A program made the translations under genes and the position numbers. Positions 9,278-17,226 of a DNA stretch of 64,000 bases are shown here, in pieces (within the stretch, counting starts at the first letter, position 1; every line of letters starts with the position of its first letter). This stretch comes from Mangrovicoccus sp. HB161399 (lineage in GTDB: Bacteria; Pseudomonadota; Alphaproteobacteria; Rhodobacterales; Rhodobacteraceae), in assembly GCF_013184745.1 (NCBI RefSeq), contig NZ_JAATVU010000002.1, forward strand, positions 1 to 64,000, given 5' to 3'. A model generated the notes under the pieces. The model searched no databases. It was not told the DNA's origin and saw only the letters and a program-made list of their open reading frames with translations.

Positions 9278-9610
9278 CTACATCAGGTCGTCCTCGGCAT
9301 CGCTGGCGGAGATCCCCATCGCCTCGAGCCCGTCCTCGAGATAGCCCGAGAGCTGCGGGATCCCGGCAAGGTAGTCGGCGGTCGGCACCCGCGCCTCCTC
9401 GCGCGCGGTCTGCAGGGCCTCCTCCCATTCCTCCGGCGCAAAGCTTTCCCGGCCGACCCAGGCGAGGGCGACCAGCATCAGCGCGTCGTCTTCGTTCATC
9501 CCCTCGATGAAGGAGGACAGCTCCGCCCGCGCTGTGGAATCTCCGCTGTCCTCGGCCTCCCGCGCCAGCAGGATCACCTGGGCCACGATGTCGGCATGGA
9601 TTTCGGGCAT
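9278..9610 (-). CDS. DUF3775-family protein
   Basis: A 110-residue acidic protein of the DUF3775 family common in Rhodobacteraceae: SSFIEGMNEDDALMLVALAW in the middle, then FAPEEWEEAL, and PTADYLAGIPQLSGYLEDGL near the C-terminus. Function is unknown. The start has GAGGCG upstream. It reads the same way as the following small membrane protein. Confidence 0.85.
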   Translation of the reverse strand: MPEIHADIVAQVILLAREAEDSGDSTARAELSSFIEGMNEDDALMLVALAWVGRESFAPEEWEEALQTAREEARVPTADYLAGIPQLSGYLEDGLEAMGISASDAEDDLM

Positions 9611-9700
9611 TTTCGCCTCCTTGGTGAGTCACAGCTTCACGATTGCCGAATCGTGCGGCGAAGGAAAGGACATAGATCAGATCCCGGACACGCCCGCGCG

Positions 9701-10444
9701 TCAGCTGCGCCTGGCACCGAAGAGACGCGTCCAAAGCGCGTCCGGCAGCGCCCGCCCAAGCCGGAAGACCAGCGAGAAGCCCCGGGGGAAATCGCGGCGG
9801 AAGCCGCCCCGCTTCATGTGGCGCAGGACGATCGCGGCGGCCTGCTCGGGCTCCATGATGAAGGGCATGGCGAACTTGTTCCGGTCGGTCAGCCGTGTGC
9901 GGATGAAGCCGGGATTGACCAGCTGCACCTTGACCCCTGACCCCGCGAGGTCGCAGGCCATGCATTCGGCAAGCGACATGATGCCCGCCTTCGAGGCGGT
10001 GTAGCCGATCGAGCCGGGCAGCCCGCGATAGCCGGTCAGCGATCCGGTCAGCACCACATGGCCGCGGCCGCGCTTGGCCATGGCCGGGACCACCTGTCCA
10101 AGCACCCGCACGGCGCCGCAGAAATTGACGTCTGCCATTGCCTCTGCCTGCTGCGCGTCCCACTCGGCGGCGGCCATCGGCCAGTAGACCCCGGCGACGA
10201 AGACCAGCCCGTCGATCTCGCCAACCTCCGCCGCCGCGCGCCGGACGGCCGCCGCATCCGCCACGTCGAGCGGCACGATTTCCGGCGCGCCGGGCATCCC
10301 TGCCGCCACCCGGTCCAGCCGCTCCTGCGAGCGGGCGCTCAGCACCAGCCGCGCGCCCTCGCCCGCCAGCGCCTCGGCCACGGCGAGCCCGAGTCCCTCG
10401 GAGGCCCCCACGACCCAGTACCGGCGCCCCTTCAGTTCCGTCAT
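9701..10444 (-). CDS. Short-chain dehydrogenase/reductase (RpoE-type operon)
   Basis: A 247-residue classical SDR: cofactor motif GASEGLG near residue 14, catalytic Ser in LTGSLTGY and the YTASK Tyr/Lys pair. It is the last gene of a five-gene leftward operon (FAD oxidoreductase, DUF1365, MFS, DUF3833, SDR). The same gene order is known from the RSP1091-RSP1087 operon of Rhodobacter sphaeroides, which belongs to the RpoE singlet-oxygen regulon. It probably reduces or oxidises a lipid-derived carbonyl, but the substrate is not shown by sequence. Confidence 0.88.
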   Translation of the reverse strand: MTELKGRRYWVVGASEGLGLAVAEALAGEGARLVLSARSQERLDRVAAGMPGAPEIVPLDVADAAAVRRAAAEVGEIDGLVFVAGVYWPMAAAEWDAQQAEAMADVNFCGAVRVLGQVVPAMAKRGRGHVVLTGSLTGYRGLPGSIGYTASKAGIMSLAECMACDLAGSGVKVQLVNPGFIRTRLTDRNKFAMPFIMEPEQAAAIVLRHMKRGGFRRDFPRGFSLVFRLGRALPDALWTRLFGARRS

Positions 10445-10464
10445 TGTCCTGCTCCAGCCGCCGG

Positions 10465-11049
10465 TCAGGCGGTTTTCCCCAGGGCCTCCCGTGCTTCTGC
10501 CGGGCGCATCACCGCCACCAGCTCCGCCACCTTGATCCCGAACTTGCGGAACTGGCTGCGGTTCACGATCGACCCGTTCTCCATCACGTACATCCAGTCG
10601 GTCACGTTCAGCACATGCCCGCCGGACGTCTCCGGCAGCCGCAGCCGGTAGTGCAGGCACAGGGCGGGACCGCTCTGCCGTCCGCGCCCGGTGCCCAGCA
10701 CGTCAGGCGCCTCCGCAAGGACCGCGCCGTCCTCTCCGACGGTCAGGGTCCAGACGCGGTGCTGGCTGCTGCCATCATGATAACGGAAGGCCTCGGTCAT
10801 CGTTCCCCGGTTCCCGTCCCAATCTGCCTGCATCCGCGCAACAAATCGTGCGGCGACCCGGCCGAACGGTCCGTAGATCACGCCTTCGCAGTCCAGGGGG
10901 CCGTTGACGTCGCGCGCCAGGTCGAAGGCCGGTCCCTCGCCCGCGTAGTCCTCGGGGCGCTGCGCCCGGAAGGACGCAGTGCGCAGCACCAGAGCCAGGA
11001 GCAGCAGCGCAGCCGCCATCCCGGCGAGAAAGGTCAGGAGGAAGGGCAT
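10465..11049 (-). CDS. DUF3833-family protein
   Basis: A 194-residue protein with an N-terminal hydrophobic anchor (about residues 2-24) and the DUF3833 body, which includes LDCEGVIYGPFGRV, a DWDGNRGTMTEAFRYHDG segment and GHVLNVTDWMYVM. The family looks like a membrane-anchored lipocalin-type beta barrel of unknown ligand. The stop is 20 bp from the start of the SDR gene. It overlaps the end of the MFS gene by 16 bp, so the five-gene operon is tightly packed. The context suggests a role in handling modified fatty acids. Confidence 0.85.
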   Translation of the reverse strand: MPFLLTFLAGMAAALLLLALVLRTASFRAQRPEDYAGEGPAFDLARDVNGPLDCEGVIYGPFGRVAARFVARMQADWDGNRGTMTEAFRYHDGSSQHRVWTLTVGEDGAVLAEAPDVLGTGRGRQSGPALCLHYRLRLPETSGGHVLNVTDWMYVMENGSIVNRSQFRKFGIKVAELVAVMRPAEAREALGKTA

Positions 11050-12251
11050 GGCAGTTTCCTTTCTTCGAGTGGGGTCGCGGCCAGCAGCGCCATCGCCGCA
11101 AGCTTCAGCCCGAGCGGCAGAAGCCCGTAGAGCAGCGCCAGCAGGAGCGGCGCACCCGTCCGGCCCTCCTGCAATCCGGCGCGGTCGAGCACGGGCAGCA
11201 GCACCAGCGCGGCAAGCGCCATCGCCGCCTTGCTGATCGCCCCCCAGAGGCCGAAGCCCTGCCCGGCGGCAGGCGCGATCCGGGCGAGGCAGGCGGAGAA
11301 CAGCGCGGGCAGGAGCGTCAGGTCGGCCGCAAGCGCCGCGCCGGACGCCACGCAGATGACGGCGAAGGGGACGGCATCGCCCTCGCCCAGCAGCGGCACG
11401 GCGGCAAAGCTCGCCACGGCGAGCGCCATCGCGGCCATCAGGACGGGCCGCGTGCCCAGCCGTTCCGCCAGCCGTCCCCAGACCGGCGCGGCCAGCGCGG
11501 CGGCGGCGAAGAACAGCAGCAGCAGCGGCCCGGCTGCCTCCGGCGCGCCGAGGCGGTAGTCGGCGAAGAACAGGAACAGCGTCGAGGTCACCGCCAGCGG
11601 CAGGAGGTCGACGAAGACGAGCAGCAGCAGCCGGCGCGCCTCCGGATCGGCGAGAAGGCCGCGGATGCCCGCCCCGTCCGCGGCCGGGCGGAGCCCGGTC
11701 CATTCGCGGCGCATGGAGAAAACCGCCGCCGCCGCCAGCATGGCCGTGCCAAGCGCGAAACCTGCGAACCCGAGGAGGAGCGGCGCCATCGCGGCAAGGC
11801 AGACGCCTGCCAGCGTGCCGGTCTCCCGCCAGGCGGCGAGGCGCAGATGCCCGCCCGGCAGGCGCTCGGCCCGTGCCACGCCCTCGGCATAGAAGGAGAC
11901 GGTCAGGAAGGACCATGCGCTGAACATCAGCGTCAGCATCGCGGCGAACCACAGGAGCGGCGCAACCGGCGGCGCGACGGCGAAGAGCCCGGCCATCGCC
12001 GCGGCAAGCACGCCCGCGGCTGCCGCAACGGCGATGCCCCGCCTCCGCCCCAGCCGGTCCGACAGCCATCCGAGGACCGGATCCTGCACCAGATCGACGA
12101 TCCGCAGCCCTGCCAGCACCGCGCCCAGCGCGGCCAGCGGCACGCCGTAGCTGTCAACGTAGAATTTCGGCGCGTGCAGGTAGATCGGAAGCCCCGCCAC
12201 CGACAGGAAGGCCGCGAAAAGCGGCCAGGGCAGGAGGCCGGGCAGCGTCAC
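11034..12251 (-). CDS. MFS transporter (GPH/MFS_2-like)
   Basis: A 405-residue permease with about twelve hydrophobic helices and the loop motif GWLSDRLGRRRG between helices 2 and 3, typical of the major facilitator superfamily and of the GPH sugar/cation symporter subgroup. The start is GTG 12251, overlapping the DUF1365 stop as GTGA. It is the third gene of the presumed RpoE-controlled operon. The substrate is unknown; by context it may move a lipid-like compound rather than a sugar. Confidence 0.85.
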   Translation of the reverse strand: MTLPGLLPWPLFAAFLSVAGLPIYLHAPKFYVDSYGVPLAALGAVLAGLRIVDLVQDPVLGWLSDRLGRRRGIAVAAAAGVLAAAMAGLFAVAPPVAPLLWFAAMLTLMFSAWSFLTVSFYAEGVARAERLPGGHLRLAAWRETGTLAGVCLAAMAPLLLGFAGFALGTAMLAAAAVFSMRREWTGLRPAADGAGIRGLLADPEARRLLLLVFVDLLPLAVTSTLFLFFADYRLGAPEAAGPLLLLFFAAAALAAPVWGRLAERLGTRPVLMAAMALAVASFAAVPLLGEGDAVPFAVICVASGAALAADLTLLPALFSACLARIAPAAGQGFGLWGAISKAAMALAALVLLPVLDRAGLQEGRTGAPLLLALLYGLLPLGLKLAAMALLAATPLEERKLPCPSS

Positions 12252-13003
12252 CGGCTGACCTCCTCGGCGGGCGGTTCCGGGCGGACATGCCAGCCCGCGC
12301 CCTTGAGGCGGAGCTTCAGCGCCTGCCAGTAGATCAGCCCCAGCACCCGGCGCGAGCCGAAGGGGCGGCGCAGGCACATGGCGAGGATGCCGCGCGAGGT
12401 CAGCGGCGCGCGGCGGCCGGTGAGCGTGGCGAAGAGGCGGCCCTTCTCCGAGCGGTAGTCGATCCAGATCCCGATCCGGTCGGGGCGGATGTCGAAGCGG
12501 AAGGCATAGCCGCCTTCCACCGGCAGGAAGGGCGAGACATGGAAGATCTTCCGCGCCTCCAGCCGGTCCTGCGGGCCGATGGGCCGCTGGTCGGGATGAT
12601 GGACCAGGTAGGAATGCCGGTCGCCGAAGGTGTTCGACACTTCCGGCACCACCGCCCGCAGGCGGCCCTCGCGGTCATGGCAGAGCCAGAAGCTGACCGG
12701 GTTGAAGACATGGCCCAGCACCCGAGGCTGCGCCGCCAGCAGGATCCGTCCGTCGCAGGCGTCGAGCCCGTGCGCCGCCAGGACCTCGCGCAGCCAGGCG
12801 ACCCCGCGCCCCTTGCCCGGCGCGCCGCCATGGTCGCGGTCCTGCAGGGAAACGAGGTTCGCCCGGTTGCGCGAGAACAGCCGCGGGCCCTCGCAGTCCT
12901 CGGGATCGCAGAGCACGTAGTCCACGGCGTAGCGGAAGGCGTTCTCCACCTGCCCCTCGCGCCCGTGGAAGGTCTCGCCGCGGAGATGCTCGGCCCGGCT
13001 CAC
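12248..13003 (-). CDS. DUF1365-family protein
   Basis: A 251-residue protein with the DUF1365 signatures: NAFRYAVDYVLCDPE near the N-terminus, HVFNPVSFWLCHDREG in the middle, and KIFHVSPFLPVEGGY. The family is almost always found beside COG2907 flavoproteins and, in R. sphaeroides, inside the RpoE regulon, where this operon has been linked to furan fatty acid formation. It overlaps both neighbours by 4 bp. The biochemical step is not established from sequence. Confidence 0.88.
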   Translation of the reverse strand: MSRAEHLRGETFHGREGQVENAFRYAVDYVLCDPEDCEGPRLFSRNRANLVSLQDRDHGGAPGKGRGVAWLREVLAAHGLDACDGRILLAAQPRVLGHVFNPVSFWLCHDREGRLRAVVPEVSNTFGDRHSYLVHHPDQRPIGPQDRLEARKIFHVSPFLPVEGGYAFRFDIRPDRIGIWIDYRSEKGRLFATLTGRRAPLTSRGILAMCLRRPFGSRRVLGLIYWQALKLRLKGAGWHVRPEPPAEEVSR

Positions 13004-14295
13004 GCCACGCTCCGGTCCGCGGGCACCGCCCCGCCGATGCGCGCGGCGGCCTCCAGCCCGGTGGAGAGCCCGTCCTCGTGGAAGCCGTTCTTCAGCCAGG
13101 CGCCGCAGAACCAGGTGTTCCGCGCCCCGTTGATCGCCCGCACCGCCTGCTGCGCGCGGAGCGTTTCCGTGGTGTAGACCGGATGGCGGAAGGTCGCGGC
13201 GTGATGGACCTTGGCCGGGTCGATGGCCCGGTCGCTGTTGAGGCTGACGAACAGCGGATCGTCCATCGGAATCGGCTGCAGCGAATTCATCCAGTAGGTC
13301 AGCCCGATCCGCTCGCCCGGCCCTTCGCGGCCCTCGGTATAGACCCAGGAGGCCCAGGCCCGGCGCCGCCGCGGCATCAGCGCGGCATCCGAATGCAGCA
13401 CGACCTCGTTCGGCTGGTAGGAAATCCGGCCGACCGAGGCCAGCTCTTCCTCCCCCGGGTCGGCGATCATCCGGATCGTGTCATCGGCATGGGTGGCGAA
13501 GACCACCTCGTCGAAATGCTCCCATGTGCCGCCCGCCGTCTTGATCCGGACCCCCCCGCCCTCGCGCAGCACGGCATCGACCTGCGCGCGCTTGCGGATC
13601 TCGGCATTGCGGCGCACCAGCACCTGCTCCAGCCGCGCGACGTATTCCTGGGAGCCGCCCTCGACCGTATACCACTGGTGCTGCCCCTTCACGTCGAGCA
13701 GGTTGTGGTTCTGGAAGAACCGCACCATGGCGGCGGCCGGGAAATCCAGCACCTCGCGCACCGGGGTCGACCAGATCGCGCCCGAGAAGGGCAGCAGATA
13801 GTAATCGCGGAACCAGTCGGAGCTGCCCAGCGCGGCCAGCATGTCGCGCACCGTCAGGCTGTCATCCTGCGCGTATTCATGGGCGCGGGCGTTGAAGCTC
13901 AGCACGTCGCGCAGCATGCGCCAATAGGCCGGGCGGCCGAGGTTGCGGCGCTGCGCGAACAGCGCGTTCAGGTCCTGCAGCGCGTATTCCACGCGCCCGC
14001 CGCCGATCGAGACGCCGAAGGTCATGGCGGAGGGCGCGACCTTCACGCCGAGTTCGGTGAAGAGCCGGGTCAGCTGCGGATAGTTCGCGCGGTTGAACAC
14101 GATGAAGCCGATGTCGACCGGCTGGCTGCCATGCTTGCCGCCCATGACGGTGTGGGCGTGGCCGCCGAGCCGGGGAGAAGCTTCGAACAGCGTCACCCGG
14201 TGCCAGGGCGACAGCCCCAGCGCCGCGCCCATGCCGGAGATGCCCCCGCCGATCACCGCCACGCGGCGCGGTGCGCCCGATCCGTCTGCTGCCAT
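13000..14295 (-). CDS. FAD-dependent amine-oxidase-like oxidoreductase (COG2907)
   Basis: A 431-residue flavoprotein with a Rossmann FAD motif GGGISGMGAALGL near residue 16, a second dinucleotide element LFEASPRLGGHAHT, and the conserved VDIGFIVFNRANYP. Members of COG2907 work on acyl chains; a relative in R. sphaeroides has been tied to fatty acid desaturation toward furan fatty acids. I state this as a likely, not proven, parallel. It is the first gene of the leftward operon, starting 22 bp or so from a TGATCC-type promoter and preceded by GAGGAACGG. Confidence 0.88.
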   Translation of the reverse strand: MAADGSGAPRRVAVIGGGISGMGAALGLSPWHRVTLFEASPRLGGHAHTVMGGKHGSQPVDIGFIVFNRANYPQLTRLFTELGVKVAPSAMTFGVSIGGGRVEYALQDLNALFAQRRNLGRPAYWRMLRDVLSFNARAHEYAQDDSLTVRDMLAALGSSDWFRDYYLLPFSGAIWSTPVREVLDFPAAAMVRFFQNHNLLDVKGQHQWYTVEGGSQEYVARLEQVLVRRNAEIRKRAQVDAVLREGGGVRIKTAGGTWEHFDEVVFATHADDTIRMIADPGEEELASVGRISYQPNEVVLHSDAALMPRRRRAWASWVYTEGREGPGERIGLTYWMNSLQPIPMDDPLFVSLNSDRAIDPAKVHHAATFRHPVYTTETLRAQQAVRAINGARNTWFCGAWLKNGFHEDGLSTGLEAAARIGGAVPADRSVA

Positions 14296-14323
14296 TGCCC
14301 GTTCCTCGCTGAATTCGTGAAGT

Positions 14324-14352
14324 GGATACGGCGGGCAGGCGCTGCCGGATCA
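14324..14352 (-). promoter_or_regulatory. RpoE-type promoter of the COG2907 operon
   Basis: On the minus strand TGATCC (14352-14347) is separated by 17 bp from GTATCC (14329-14324), about 29 bp before the ATG of the flavoprotein gene. TGATCC is the -35 element reported for the group IV sigma factor RpoE of R. sphaeroides. The sigma factor gene itself lies immediately upstream, divergently transcribed, so local control is likely. Confidence 0.55.
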
Positions 14353-14446
14353 AAAATAAACTTCCGGGCTTCGGCCATGTTTTGGCGGAACAAATCCCGC
14401 CGCGCGCTAGTTCTTCCCGCGGGCCCGCAGACGAGGAACTGACGCT

Positions 14447-15082
14447 TTGCAGGACATGAGCCGATCTCCTAAGCTGGAACTGACCGTGCATGCAGGACAA
14501 GCGGAGCAGGCCCTCGCCTTGAACGTTCGGAAGACCGCCGAAACACCCGAAGACCGCTGGGTCCGCGTGATGGCCCGCATCCGCGAAGCCCGCGACCAGG
14601 CGGCCTTTGCCGAGCTGTTCCAGCATTTCGCCCCGCGCGTGAAAGGCATGCTGATGAAATCCGGCAGCGACGCGGCGACGGCCGAGGAATGCGCGCAGGA
14701 GGTGATGGCCACCGTCTGGAACAAGGCGGCGATGTTCGATCCCTCGCGCGCCAGCCTGGCCGCCTGGATCTACGCCATCGCGCGCAACCGGCGGATCGAC
14801 ATGGCGCGCCGCGCCTCCCGCGCAGAGCCCGAGGACCTGCCCTGGGGCCCCGAGGCGGAACCCGACCAGGCCGACGCCCTGGCCTTCCAGCAGGAGAGCC
14901 GCGCGCTGGCCGATGCGGTGCAGCGGCTGCCGGAAAAGCAGCGCACGCTGGTCGAACGGGCATTTTTCGGCGAGATGACCCATGGGGAAATTGCCGAAGT
15001 GACCGGCCTGCCCCTTGGCACCATCAAATCGCGCATTAGATTGGCGCTCGACCGCCTGAGACGGGAGATGACCAGGCCTTGA
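14447..15082 (+). CDS. rpoE: ECF sigma factor RpoE (ChrR-partnered type)
   Basis: A 211-residue extracytoplasmic-function sigma factor. Region 2 is clear: FAELFQHFAPRVKGMLMKSG, then ATVWNKAAMFDPSRAS and the YAIARNRRID motif. Region 4 is the helix-turn-helix at HGEIAEVTGLPLGTIKSRIR. About 34 extra N-terminal residues precede the sigma domain. TTG 14447 has a well-spaced GAGGAA and is my choice; ATG 14456 is the alternative. It overlaps the anti-sigma gene by 4 bp. The known relative in R. sphaeroides answers singlet oxygen, and the divergent operon here is its expected target. Confidence 0.9.
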   Translation: MQDMSRSPKLELTVHAGQAEQALALNVRKTAETPEDRWVRVMARIREARDQAAFAELFQHFAPRVKGMLMKSGSDAATAEECAQEVMATVWNKAAMFDPSRASLAAWIYAIARNRRIDMARRASRAEPEDLPWGPEAEPDQADALAFQQESRALADAVQRLPEKQRTLVERAFFGEMTHGEIAEVTGLPLGTIKSRIRLALDRLRREMTRP

Positions 15083-15723
15083 CCCAAGACGTGACGCATA
15101 TCCTGCCGGAGGAACTCCTCCTGGCCTACGCCACCGGCCGCCTGCCGGAGGTGTTCGATCTTGTCGTCGCGGCGCATGTCTCGATTTCCGACGAGGCGCG
15201 CGCGCGGCTCGACAGCTTCGACGCCGTGGGCGGCGTCCTGCTCGAGGACACCGCACCGGCCGCCATGGATGCGGGCAGCCTTGACGCCTGCATGGCGATG
15301 ATCGCCGGCGCCCCGCCCGCGCCGCGCCCCGAGGCATCGCGCAGCATCTTCCCCGCCCCCCTGCACAAGGCCGTCGGCGGCGGGCCGGAAGCGGTCGCCT
15401 GGCGGCCGATGGGCATGGGCGTGCGGCAGGCGATTCTCGCCGAGACCCGCGGCGCCTCGGTGCGGCTGCTGAGCATCCCGCCAGGCGCGGCGGTGCCGGA
15501 TCACGGCCATCGCGGCATGGAAATGACGCTCGTGCTGCAGGGCGCCTTCGAGGACGAGTTCGGCCAGTACCATCGCGGCGACGTCGAGGTCGCCGACGAG
15601 GAGGTCGAGCACATGCCCAAGGTGATCGGCGACGAGACCTGCATCTGCCTGGCGGCGACGTCCGACCGGCTGCGCTTCCACAGCCTGCTGCCGCGGCTCG
15701 CCCAGCCCTTCCTGCGGATCTGA
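15079..15723 (+). CDS. chrR: ChrR-family cupin anti-sigma factor, zinc Cys lost
   Basis: A 214-residue anti-sigma factor starting at TTG 15079, overlapping rpoE. Residues 1-85 match the sigma-binding domain and 90-200 the cupin. In R. sphaeroides ChrR the sigma-binding domain holds zinc through two His and two Cys. Here His7 and His33 remain, but the Cys positions read Ser37 and Ala40 (HVSISDEA). The cupin ligands His142, His144, Glu148 and His178 are kept, as is the CIC pair (Cys188, Cys190) linked to the singlet-oxygen response. It should sequester RpoE in the cytoplasm and release it under oxidative stress, unless zinc loss has changed this. Confidence 0.87.
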   Translation: MTQDVTHILPEELLLAYATGRLPEVFDLVVAAHVSISDEARARLDSFDAVGGVLLEDTAPAAMDAGSLDACMAMIAGAPPAPRPEASRSIFPAPLHKAVGGGPEAVAWRPMGMGVRQAILAETRGASVRLLSIPPGAAVPDHGHRGMEMTLVLQGAFEDEFGQYHRGDVEVADEEVEHMPKVIGDETCICLAATSDRLRFHSLLPRLAQPFLRI

Positions 15724-15752
15724 CGCGCTTGGCGCCTGCCGTTCCCGGCGGA

Positions 15753-16520
15753 ATGGTTCGCGCGATCCGCGCGCGCAGCCCGCGGATCATCGGCATCGAC
15801 GGCGACCTGGGCAGCGGAAAGACCGCGCTTGCCCGCGCCCTGGCAGCGGCCCTCGGCCTGCCTATCGTCCATCTCGACGATCACCTCGCACCGGGACGCG
15901 GCTGCTTCCTCGACGCGCTCGATCTGGAGGCGCTGCGCACGGAGATGGCCTCCGCTCCGCTCATCGTCGAGGGGATCTGCCTCGAAGCCGCGCTGGCACG
16001 GATCGGCATGGCGCCGGATTTCCGGATTCTCGTCCGCCGGCCCCCATCTGCACCACTGCGAAAAGACGCCATTTTCCTCGAAACCATGGCATATTTGCGG
16101 GACTGCAGGCCCGAGAGCCGCTGCGACATCCTTCTGGAGCCAGACCCGATGACCGGATCCTTCCCGCCCCTGCCGCAGCCGCCGGACACGGCGCTCGACA
16201 TCGCCTATATCCGCGCGCGGACGCAGATCTGCATCACGCTGGCGGTCGGCGGAATGCTGTCCTTCATGCTGGGCAGCGTGCTGGTCTTTCTCGGGGCGAC
16301 CGTCGCGGACACGCAATCGATCAAGCTCGCCGGGCTGGAACTGAATGCGAGCGGGCTTGGCGCGATCGTCTACGGGACCTCCTCGGTCTGGGCCTGGCTG
16401 GCCTACCGCGCGCGGCCGCATTTCTCGCGCCGCTACGAACGCAGCCAGACCGATGCCGACGGGACCAGCTTCAGCGAGCGCTATTCCAGCACCCAGCTGC
16501 GGGCCGGCGGCGGAACCTGA
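15753..16520 (+). CDS. P-loop kinase-like domain joined to a two-helix membrane domain
   Basis: A 255-residue protein that I do not recognise as one family. Residues about 12-100 look like a small uridine-kinase-type P-loop enzyme: GIDGDLGSGKTALARALA (Walker A), VHLDDH, and LIVEGICLE. From about residue 130 it becomes a proline-rich linker and then two hydrophobic helices (about 155-180 and 200-220) with a polar C-terminus. Starts at TTG 15729 or ATG 15753 are possible; neither has a good ribosome-binding site. An internal ATG at 16149 could start the membrane part as a separate protein. It directly follows chrR and may share its transcript. Confidence 0.55.
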   Translation: MVRAIRARSPRIIGIDGDLGSGKTALARALAAALGLPIVHLDDHLAPGRGCFLDALDLEALRTEMASAPLIVEGICLEAALARIGMAPDFRILVRRPPSAPLRKDAIFLETMAYLRDCRPESRCDILLEPDPMTGSFPPLPQPPDTALDIAYIRARTQICITLAVGGMLSFMLGSVLVFLGATVADTQSIKLAGLELNASGLGAIVYGTSSVWAWLAYRARPHFSRRYERSQTDADGTSFSERYSSTQLRAGGGT

Positions 16521-16563
16521 CGCGCCGGGGGTGCGGACCGGCCCGGAGGCCGGCCCGCAGATC

Positions 16564-16794
16564 TCACCACATATGCTCCCTCCGCCGGGGCGGGTCGCGG
16601 TCTGCCGGCAGGCCGATATCCCGCCGCAGGTGGTCGGGCATGAACTCGATGTCGCGCCGGATGACCGGCGCGCGCATCAGTCCGGCAACGGCAGCGAAGA
16701 AGAAGCGCCAGGAGCCGTGCTCGGCGATGAGCGCGTCGATGGCGACGGGCATTGGCGCGGGCGCGCCGAAAACGTCTTGCTTGATCATGGTCAT
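16564..16794 (-). CDS. Small DUF1127-like protein
   Basis: A 76-residue protein. Its C-terminal third, with MPDHLRRDIGLP followed by basic residues, resembles the end of DUF1127 proteins, small arginine-rich proteins common in alphaproteobacteria. The N-terminal part has a short hydrophobic segment around residues 30-42. Function is not known from the sequence. It is convergent with the kinase-like gene, 43 bp apart. The start has a GGGGA upstream. The neighbouring 30-residue gene upstream reads the same way. Confidence 0.6.
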   Translation of the reverse strand: MTMIKQDVFGAPAPMPVAIDALIAEHGSWRFFFAAVAGLMRAPVIRRDIEFMPDHLRRDIGLPADRDPPRRREHMW

Positions 16795-16950
16795 TGCGGG
16801 TCCCCGCCCGTGAAAACACGGAATGCGGGCCTTTCTTTTCAGTTGGTTGCTTGGGGGAAAGATCAGCCGCAGGATCGCCGGACCGGACGCGGGGGCGCCG
16901 GTTTGGTGGTCTTGATGCTGGTCGGAGATGTCAGGGGGCGGAAGCCCGGG

Positions 16951-17043
16951 TCAGAGAAGACGACCCTGTCGGTACGACACCTTGCAACCCGCAACCTTTG
17001 CCCAGGCGGTATTCGGACGCGGCATGCGCTTGACTGCTGTCAT
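16951..17043 (-). CDS. Basic 30-residue peptide with strong ribosome-binding site
   Basis: A short frame from ATG 17043 encodes a basic peptide beginning MTAVKRMPRPNTAWAKV and ending GRLL. It is preceded by AAGGAGG at 7 bases from the start, as good a ribosome-binding site as any in the window, which is why I list it. No family is recognised. It lies between the lactate dehydrogenase-like gene and the DUF1127-like gene, all reading leftward. It might be a regulatory leader or a small RNA-binding peptide; neither is shown. Confidence 0.4.
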   Translation of the reverse strand: MTAVKRMPRPNTAWAKVAGCKVSYRQGRLL

Positions 17044-17150
17044 GGAACGTCCTCCTTGGCTCAAGTTGATCGGGTGCCCCGGCCTTAGCCGAGTTTTCCA
17101 CAATCGCAAAACGGAAAATGCCCTTGATCTGCACAAATGGCGGTTTTGCA

Positions 17151-17179
17151 GACCGCTGCCCGCAAAACGGGCAGCGGTC
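17151..17179 (-). terminator. Perfect 12-bp hairpin after the FMN dehydrogenase gene
   Basis: GACCGCTGCCCG and CGGGCAGCGGTC flank a 5-base loop (CAAAA on the plus strand). It is 48 bp beyond the stop of the leftward 17227-18372 gene. There is no clear T-run after it, so it may be a Rho-independent terminator of weak type or an RNA-stabilising hairpin. Confidence 0.5.
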
Positions 17180-17226
17180 CCGGCGCGGGGGCCTCCCCTC
17201 CCCCGGCCTGTGCCGGCCGACCAGTC

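Noticed and set aside
14385-14415. GGAAC-N16-TAGTT upstream of rpoE considered as an EcfG-type promoter
   Set aside because: The -10 does not match CGTT, and no EcfG regulator is in the window. The evidence is too weak to list.
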